Shown piece by piece: positions 6,230 to 10,612 of a stretch of DNA of 10,612 bases. This stretch comes from an uncultured Clostridia bacterium (GTDB lineage: Bacteria > Bacillota_A > Clostridia > TANB77 > CAG-508): NCBI GenBank assembly GCA_948852375.1, contig CAQOYX010000027.1:7859-18470 (forward strand), given 5' to 3'. The notes below the pieces were generated by a model, which was given only the letters and a program-made list of their open reading frames with translations, was not told the DNA's origin and did no database searches. Made by a program: the position numbers and the translations under genes. Each line of letters begins with the position of its first letter. Position 1 is the stretch's first letter.

Positions 6230-6400
6230 CTATACATTTTTTATTTTTGTTTTGTTTTCGTCTGGTATAGTTACTCTTCTTGCAATATTATTTACAATTT
6301 TATTGTCGTTGTCATCAAATATATTGCTTTTATATAGGTCATCACACTGACAATCTTGTATTATTATCGTTATAATAGCAAATTCAATTCTAGCTTTTGC
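6230..6400 (-). pseudogene. possible remnant of an unknown gene (open frame without start)
   Basis: Between the CmpB-like gene and the IS relic (6184-6487) no normal gene is seen. On the minus strand a frame is open from just after TAA 6403-6401 to TAG 6232-6230 (56 codons) with no ATG, GTG or TTG start. It encodes a hydrophilic stretch with Cys-x-Cys-Asp-Asp and ending NIARRVTIPDENKTKIKNV. The composition looks coding-like, so it may be the 3' end of a decayed gene. I do not recognise the family. Confidence 0.3.
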
Positions 6401-6487
6401 TTATTATCTTTATTTTTCGCACTCTTATTTCGTTTGGATAATTTTTATATTGTTTTTAAGCAACAAAAAAATCAATCAGAAATGAAG

Positions 6488-6531
6488 TGAACCCAAATTA
6501 TTAGACAAAAAAGTTTAATAATTTGGGTTCA
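6488..6531. repeat. 16-bp perfect inverted repeat, IS3-type end
   Basis: Arms 6488-6503 (TGAACCCAAATTATTA) and 6516-6531 are exact reverse complements with a 12-base loop. The GAACCCAAA...TTAGACA form resembles the terminal repeat of IS3/IS150-group elements, and a transposase-like start follows 6 bases later. It could also fold as a hairpin in RNA and block read-in transcription. Confidence 0.55.
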
Positions 6532-6537
6532 TTTTAT

Positions 6538-6642
6538 ATGTCTAAATATTCAAAAGAATTTAAATTAGAAGTAATAGAATATTATGAAAAAAATCATATT
6601 GGTTGTGGTGAACTTGCAGAACATTTTAAAAATTTAGTATAA
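6538..6642 (+). pseudogene. truncated IS3-family OrfA (transposase helix-turn-helix)
   Basis: Short 34-codon frame beginning MSKYSKEFKLEVIEYYEK and containing GELAEHF, the typical N-terminus of IS3-group OrfA helix-turn-helix proteins. It ends in TAA at 6640-6642, directly at a terminator hairpin, with no OrfB and no distal inverted repeat. With the inverted repeat just upstream this is a left-end relic of an insertion sequence and is not able to move by itself. Confidence 0.6.
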
Positions 6643-6672
6643 AAAAAGAACCCTCTATTGAGGGTTCTTTTT
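6643..6672. terminator. bidirectional intrinsic terminator
   Basis: AAAAAGAACCCTC and GAGGGTTCTTTTT pair perfectly (6643-6655 with 6660-6672) around a 4-base loop, giving a GC core and U-tracts on both strands. It terminates the minus-strand membrane protein gene, whose stop is at 6681, and the IS relic from the other side. Confidence 0.88.
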
Positions 6673-6680
6673 CGAAATCA

Positions 6681-7082
6681 TCAGTCGTTATTGATTTCAT
6701 TTAGGAATTGTAAAACCTCCTTGTTATACACAATACATATTCTCGAAAATCCATCATCAAGCACTATATAGCGTCTTTTTTGGCTGGTTATGATAAAATT
6801 CCTGTCTATCCTTCTATGATCCTTCTCAGAAATTTCAAAAATTACCCAGTCATTGGAAACCCTTATACAGTACTGAAAATCTGGTGGCATTGTCAACGTG
6901 ACTATTACCAATACTACCAAGCAAAATAAACATTGTACTACCAGATTGAACTCTGTTGAAGTTAATGTGTCTCCACAGAGGTTTCCTTCTGCGCATTCTA
7001 TTTGAATTATCAAATAGAAAAGTATGATTCCCAGAAGAATAGCTGTTACAATAAATCGTATTGACCGTTTAAATTTACGCAT
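6681..7082 (-). CDS. two-helix membrane protein of unknown function, with in-frame CGG
   Basis: Unrecognised 133-aa protein with a basic start (MRKFKRSIR), a hydrophobic segment at about residues 11-28, a short loop with two Cys, and a second segment at about 47-65. A roughly 65-residue soluble tail (CIRVSNDWVIFEISEKD, ending LQFLNEINND) is probably cytosolic and beta-rich. AAGGAGG stands 8 bases before the ATG. The unit is self-contained, with its own promoter and bidirectional terminator. It looks less AT-biased and uses CGT, CGA and CGG for Arg more than its neighbours, which suggests recent transfer. Codon 6 is CGG (7067-7065). A +1 shift there would end after six more codons, so this gene needs CGG to be read in frame, or it is silent in this host. 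Confidence 0.6.
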   Translation of the reverse strand: MRKFKRSIRFIVTAILLGIILFYLIIQIECAEGNLCGDTLTSTEFNLVVQCLFCLVVLVIVTLTMPPDFQYCIRVSNDWVIFEISEKDHRRIDRNFIITSQKRRYIVLDDGFSRICIVYNKEVLQFLNEINND

Positions 7083-7125
7083 TATAAATTCCTCCTTACA
7101 TCTTGCTTTGCAAGTTATTAATTAA

Positions 7126-7154
7126 ATTTTAACACATTTTATGTCAAATGTCAA
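7126..7154 (-). promoter_or_regulatory. sigma-A promoter of the 6681-7082 gene
   Basis: Minus strand: TTGACA (7149-7154), 17-base spacer, TAAAAT (7126-7131). A second TTGACA overlaps at 7142-7147. A small CTTGC-AAA-GCAAG hairpin (7102-7114) sits in the leader a few bases before the RBS. Confidence 0.7.
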
Positions 7155-7178
7155 AAAGATATGAATTAACTTGTTCTT

Positions 7179-7427
7179 ATGAAACTGATGGGATATTCTG
7201 ATTTTAATCTACACAAAAATATTATATTTCAATTTCTAATAAAAGAAAAAAAATTAGCAATGGAAAAAGCCTATAAAAGTATATTAGAGGAAGAAAAGGC
7301 TTTACAAAATATTAAATTTAAAACTGGGAATAAAAAACTCCTAAAAATAAGTAAAAAAATGGATTTTAGATATTTAAACTGGAGAAACAGTTTTATATCT
7401 AAAATCGCTACAAATGGTGCGCCATAG
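7179..7427 (+). CDS. doubtful 82-aa open frame
   Basis: An open frame with a Lys/Glu-rich, probably helical middle (KKLAMEKAYKSILEEEKALQ). No RBS is seen before the ATG, and the 3' end runs over a hairpin and into the antisense of the tRNA-Lys gene. It is more likely chance or a gene fragment than a gene. Nothing else coding is seen between 7155 and 7414. Confidence 0.2.
   Translation: MKLMGYSDFNLHKNIIFQFLIKEKKLAMEKAYKSILEEEKALQNIKFKTGNKKLLKISKKMDFRYLNWRNSFISKIATNGAP
7364..7404 (-). terminator. hairpin downstream of tRNA-Lys
   Basis: Arms 7364-7381 and 7388-7404 (TTTTAGATAT..AAACTG against CAGTTTTATATCTAAAA) pair with one bulge around a 6-base loop. On the minus strand it follows the tRNA 3' end by about 10 bases, and a run of seven T comes about 5 bases later (7353-7359), so it probably ends the tRNA transcript. 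Confidence 0.5.
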
Positions 7428-7490
7428 AGGATTTGAACCTCCGACCATCAGATTAAGAGTCTGCTGCTCTACCAACTGAGCTAATGGCGC
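7415..7490 (-). tRNA. tRNA-Lys (anticodon CUU), CCA encoded
   Basis: Read on the minus strand it folds as a full cloverleaf. Acceptor stem GCGCCAT pairs with ATGGCGC; the D arm is GCTC-AGTTGGTA-GAGC; the anticodon loop is CTCTTAA with anticodon CTT; a 5-base variable loop follows; the T arm is GGAGG-TTCAAAT-CCTCT; then discriminator A and a genomic CCA. The 27-43 pair is a G-A mismatch at the end of the anticodon stem. It reads AAG, the less frequent Lys codon in this AT-rich genome. A broken copy of its 5' half lies about 150 bases upstream in the direction of transcription. Confidence 0.95.
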
Positions 7491-7547
7491 GTATATAAAA
7501 TTTTATGTTCCAATTATTCCATTTTATATTAGGGGAAAACTGGGGAC

Positions 7548-7565
7548 TAGTGGGGACACCCACTA
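7548..7565. repeat. short GC-rich palindrome in the tRNA upstream region
   Basis: TAGTGGG and CCCACTA flank a GACA loop. It is preceded by TGGGGAC, which is repeated as TGGGGAC within the element. This is a G-rich island in a very AT-rich region, like the GGGGAC-type ends left by IS200/REP-like elements. Apart from this and the tRNA relic I see nothing in 7491-7700. Confidence 0.35.
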
Positions 7566-7640
7566 ATTATTAACATTATTAAAAACTTTTAAACCTATTG
7601 TAAATACTGTGTTGTATCAATTAACTTATAGTAGGGTATG

Positions 7641-7684
7641 ATTCGATTAAGAGTCTGCTACTCTACGAACTTATCTAATGGCAC
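7641..7684 (-). pseudogene. relic of the 5' half of tRNA-Lys
   Basis: About 35 of 41 bases match the 5' end through the anticodon region of the tRNA-Lys gene at 7415-7490, same strand. The T arm and 3' acceptor side are missing, and substitutions break the acceptor (GTGCC for GCGCC) and D stems. It is a degenerate partial duplication, not a working tRNA. Confidence 0.75.
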
Positions 7685-7706
7685 ATTTTGTAACTTTTAC
7701 TATTAT

Positions 7707-7741
7707 AAAGCCAAGTGTTGCTTTTGTCAATACTTGGCTTT
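7707..7741. terminator. hairpin after tex
   Basis: AAAGCCAAGT (7707-7716) pairs with ACTTGGCTTT (7732-7741). It lies 28 bases past the tex stop on the minus strand. The T-run is better on the plus-strand side, so it may work in both directions or mainly as a 3'-end stabiliser. Confidence 0.6.
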
Positions 7742-7769
7742 TATTTTCTTAAAAATGCTTTTGATATTT

Positions 7770-9929
7770 TTATATGTCTTTCATACTTAATTTTACTTTT
7801 TGCCTTTCTAGATCTATTCCTATTATTTTTACTTTTACTATATCCCCTACTGATACTATGTTTGATGGATTTTTTACGAATGTGTTACTCATTTCAGATA
7901 TGTGTACTAGCCCGTCATGTTTTACCCCTATGTCTATAAATGCTCCAAAGTCTATTACGTTTCTTACTGTTCCTGATAATACCATTCCTTCTTTTAGGTC
8001 TTCTATTTTTAATACATCATTTCTTAGTATTGGTCTTGGCATGTCTTCACGTGGATCTCTTCCTGGTTTGGTTAGTTCTTGTATTATGTCATTTAGGGTT
8101 ATTTCTCCTATTTCTAGTTCTTCTGCTGTTTTCTTTATGTTTATCTTTAATAATTGTTGTTTTAATTTTATTAGTTTTTCTTTGTCTTTTATGTCTTGTA
8201 ATTTATAGTTTAGTTTTTGCAATAGTTTTTCTGCTTTATCATAGCTTTCTGGGTGTACTCCTGTTATTTCTAATGGGTTTTCTCCGTCATATATTCTTAT
8301 GAAGCCTGCACATTGCTCATATGCTACTTTTCCTAGTTTTGGCACTTTTAATAATTCTTTTCTTTGTTTTATCTTTCCAAATTCATCTCTGTATTTTACT
8401 ATGTTTTTACTTATTGTTTTATTTAGTCCTGCTACATATGAAAGTAGTGATGGTGTTGCTGTGTTTACGTCTACTCCTACTTTGTTTACTGCGTCTTCTA
8501 CTACTCCTGTTAAGCTTTCTTCTAATTGTTTTTGGTTTACATCATGTTGATATTGCCCTACTCCTATTGCTTTTGGATCTATTTTTACTAGTTCTGCTAA
8601 CGGGTCTTGTAGTCTTCTTGCGATTGATATTGCTCCCCTTAATGATACATTAATCTCAGGGTATTCTTCTGTAGCAAGTTTTGATGCTGAATATACACTG
8701 GCTCCCGCTTCTGATACTATTGCATAGTGTACTTGGTGTGTTGCTTCTTTTATTAGTTCTGCTACAAACATTTCTGATTCTCTTGATGCTGTTCCATTTC
8801 CTATGGCTATCATGTTTACTTTATGCTTTTTTATTAGTTCTAGTAGTGTCTTTTTTGCTCCTTTTATATCATTTTGTGGCTCTGTTGGATAAATGGTAGT
8901 AGTATCTAGCACTTTTCCTGTTTCGTCTATTACTGCAATTTTACATCCTGTTCTATATGCTGGATCAAATCCTATTACTGTTAAACCTTTCAGTGGTGCT
9001 CCAAGTAGTAATTGTTTTGCATTTTTTCCAAATACTTTTATTGCTTGTTCTTCTGCTTTTTCGGTTAAATCTGAACGTATTTCTCTATCTACTTGTCCTT
9101 CTATTAATCTTTTCCATGCATCTTGTATTGCTGTTTCTAAATATGTTTTATATTGTGATTGTTTTTTTATTGTTCTTTTTTCCATTGTTTCTATTATTTT
9201 GTCTTCTGGTTTTTCTATTTTTACTTTTAGATATTCTTCTTTTTCTCCTCTATTGATTGCAAGTATTCTATGGCTTGGTAGTTTATTTACTAATTCACTG
9301 AATTCATAGTACATTTCATAGTTTGATTTTTCTTCTGGTTTTGTTGCTTTTGTTTGTATTACCGCTTCTTTATAATATATTCTTTTTATTTGTTTTCTAA
9401 ATTCTGCATTATCTGATATATTTTCTGCTATTATATCTAATGCTCCAGATATTGCTTCTTCTACTGTGTTTACTCCTTTTTCTTTGTTTATATATTCTTT
9501 TATAATTTCTTCAAGTAGTTTTGTTTCTTCTTGTGCATATATAATTTCAGCAAGTGGTTCAAGTCCTTTTTCTTTTGCTATTGTTGCTCTTGTTCTTTTC
9601 TTTTGTTTGTATGGTCTGTATATATCCTCAACTTCTGCAAGTGTTACTGCATTTTCTAATTCTTTGATTATTTCTTCTGTTAATTTTCCTTGTGTTTGTA
9701 TAGATTTTGTTACTTCTTGTTTTCTTGTTTCTAAGTTCCTTAAGTATGTTAACCTTTCTCCTAGTTCTCTTAAGGTTTCATCTGAAAGTCCGCCTGTTAC
9801 TTCTTTTCTATAACGTGCTATGAATGGAATTGTGTTTCCAGCATCAATTAGTTTTACTGTGTTTTCTACCTGTCCATATTTTATGTTTAATTCATTTGCT
9901 ATTGTTTGTATTATTAGAGTCATGTTCAC
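7770..9929 (-). CDS. tex: Tex (S1/YqgF-type RNA-binding transcription accessory protein)
   Basis: A 719-aa protein, the usual Tex length, involved in nucleic-acid binding and transcription/RNA processes in the cytosol. Order: Tex N-terminal helical region with TIPFIARYRKEVTGGLSDE at about 32-50 and EDIYRPYKQKKRTRA at about 99-113; a YqgF RNase H-like domain beginning VIGFDPAYRTGCKIAV near 318; helix-hairpin-helix with TPSLLSYVAGLN and ITGVHPESY; and a C-terminal S1 domain (GMVLSGTVRNVIDFGAFIDIG to KVKLSMKD, about 645-718). The start is either GTG 9929 (AAGGA 5 bases upstream) or ATG 9923 (AAAGG 5 bases upstream). The frame is intact over 719 codons with no in-frame CGG. It does contain out-of-frame CGGA (GAC GGA, GGC GGA) and CGGG (GCG GGA), which do not break it. 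Confidence 0.95.
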   Translation of the reverse strand: MNMTLIIQTIANELNIKYGQVENTVKLIDAGNTIPFIARYRKEVTGGLSDETLRELGERLTYLRNLETRKQEVTKSIQTQGKLTEEIIKELENAVTLAEVEDIYRPYKQKKRTRATIAKEKGLEPLAEIIYAQEETKLLEEIIKEYINKEKGVNTVEEAISGALDIIAENISDNAEFRKQIKRIYYKEAVIQTKATKPEEKSNYEMYYEFSELVNKLPSHRILAINRGEKEEYLKVKIEKPEDKIIETMEKRTIKKQSQYKTYLETAIQDAWKRLIEGQVDREIRSDLTEKAEEQAIKVFGKNAKQLLLGAPLKGLTVIGFDPAYRTGCKIAVIDETGKVLDTTTIYPTEPQNDIKGAKKTLLELIKKHKVNMIAIGNGTASRESEMFVAELIKEATHQVHYAIVSEAGASVYSASKLATEEYPEINVSLRGAISIARRLQDPLAELVKIDPKAIGVGQYQHDVNQKQLEESLTGVVEDAVNKVGVDVNTATPSLLSYVAGLNKTISKNIVKYRDEFGKIKQRKELLKVPKLGKVAYEQCAGFIRIYDGENPLEITGVHPESYDKAEKLLQKLNYKLQDIKDKEKLIKLKQQLLKINIKKTAEELEIGEITLNDIIQELTKPGRDPREDMPRPILRNDVLKIEDLKEGMVLSGTVRNVIDFGAFIDIGVKHDGLVHISEMSNTFVKNPSNIVSVGDIVKVKIIGIDLERQKVKLSMKDI

Positions 9930-9992
9930 CTTTATCCTTTCTTTTAATAGTAAAAAATAATCAATAATTTATATTCATTTTTTGATGTGCTT

Positions 9993-10022
9993 ATTATAAC
10001 ATATCGTAGATTATGTCTGCAA
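9993..10022 (-). promoter_or_regulatory. probable tex promoter
   Basis: Minus strand TTGCAG (10017-10022), 18-base spacer, TATAAT (9993-9998), 64 bases before the tex start. The -10 is consensus, the -35 weaker. Nothing else is seen between 9930 and 10104. Confidence 0.55.
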
Positions 10023-10104
10023 CTTAATTTTTAAATATTGCATGGCAATTTGAACTAAGTTTACTATTTCTTGTTTCTATAAGTAAAATAATTTTATGTT
10101 ATTT

Positions 10105-10574
10105 ATGGAGAAGAAAATTAAAAATCCTGTATGGTTTGACTCATTTATTTGGGGTTGTTTTATCTGTTGTAGGTTTAGTTTTTTTAATTATTATGTCTAG
10201 TATTTATAGTAATGAAAAGGGTTGGTCTATTTGGGGCATTGTTTATGGACTTGCTATTGTTGTATTGTTTTTACTGCTATTTGGATTAATGCTCCAATAT
10301 GGCTTACTACTGGTATTTATCTTGCTATGGGTTGGACTGTTATATTGCTGTATATCCTATGATTACTATTTTTAATAGACTTGATGCTATTTTTTCTTTA
10401 TGGTGGCTTCTTTCTGGTGGTATTTTTTATACTTTTGGTGCTGTTATTTATGTGCAAAAATGGTCTCATTTTAAAGATAAATATTTTGGTTTTTATGAGA
10501 TTTTTCATATTTTTGTAATACTTAGTAGTTTATGCCAATATTGGTTTATTATTAGATATGTTTTATATATTTAA
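10105..10574 (+). pseudogene. degenerate hemolysin III (YqfA/PAQR-type) gene
   Basis: Pieces of a HlyIII-family membrane protein lie in four segments: MEKKIKNPV; then GLTHLFGVVLSVVGLVFL to WGIVYGLAIV; then IWINAPIWLTTGIYLAMGW; then YPMITIFNRLDAIF to the TAA at 10574. The frame changes are near 10132 (+1, or two lost bases at GTA TGG), 10262 (one base lost, GTT GT ATT for an expected GTT GGT ATT) and 10347 (one base lost, TTG CT for an expected TTG GCT). None involves CGG. The summed length is about 157 codons against about 215 for the family; the central helices between SSIY and GWSIWG are gone. The C-terminal His-rich motif has Tyr and Gln in place of the first and third His (YEIFHIFVILSSLCQ). 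It cannot be functional in the normal way. Confidence 0.75.
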
Positions 10575-10612
10575 TTTTATATTACTTATATACAGTAAAT
10601 AGTTTAATAAAT

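Noticed and set aside
7490..7770. CRISPR-like or tandem repeats in the gene-poor stretch
   Set aside because: Only a single short palindrome and one tRNA relic are present; there is no regularly spaced repeat.
7774..9813. Several long plus-strand open frames opposite tex
   Set aside because: They are antisense shadows of the intact 719-codon tex gene, rich in Leu, Phe and Ser because of its codon use, and lack ribosome binding sites.

Overview
The window comes from a very AT-rich, Gram-positive-type (Firmicutes) genome. The signs are AAGGAGG-like ribosome binding sites, sigma-A promoters with exact 17-base spacing (for example TTGACA/TATAAT at 1374-1402), U-tract hairpin terminators, and a core gene set (uridine kinase, Cof-type HAD, YhbY, Tex, CcdA/TlpA) with clostridia- or mollicute-relative-like sequences. 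I cannot name the genus.

Layout. 4-1270 (-): a thiol-redox operon, ccdA then a membrane-anchored TlpA/ResA thioredoxin. 1374-3854 (+): Cof-type HAD phosphatase, uridine kinase (udk) and a GDT1/TMEM165-type cation transporter. 3855-4261: a hairpin and a small Cys-rich orphan gene (-). 4285-5459 (+): yhbY and a UMPH-1-like pyrimidine 5'-nucleotidase. 5469-6171 (-): CmpB-like membrane protein, convergent with the nucleotidase. 6175-7700: accessory and decayed stretch with a gene remnant, an IS3-type relic, an orphan two-helix membrane protein, tRNA-Lys(CUU) and a broken copy of half that tRNA. 7770-9929 (-): tex. 10105-10574 (+): a decayed hemolysin III gene.

Main observation. Five otherwise full-length, well-conserved genes (Cof HAD, udk, GDT1, UMPH-1-like, CmpB-like; both strands) are each split into two frames. 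In all six breaks the upstream frame ends at an in-frame CGG codon, and the correct protein resumes exactly +1, with the C skipped and the next codon GGA or GGT (Gly). One of the six is the invariant glycine of the Walker A motif of uridine kinase. The tetramer CGGA also occurs with the C as the last base of the preceding codon (Tex, CmpB-like protein) and causes no break there. The intact core genes (TlpA, CcdA, YhbY, Tex; about 1,220 codons) have no in-frame CGG. This pattern suggests that CGG has lost its Arg assignment in this lineage and acts as a genome-wide +1 frameshift signal, or that CGGN is read as a four-base glycine codon. A systematic C-insertion artefact is the main alternative.

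Two orphan accessory genes (3928-4200 and 6681-7082) carry in-frame CGG with no sensible +1 continuation. They are either foreign genes from a CGG=Arg donor or counter-examples. The hemolysin III remnant shows a different damage pattern (G losses, a large internal gap, lost metal ligands), which is true pseudogene decay and a useful contrast.
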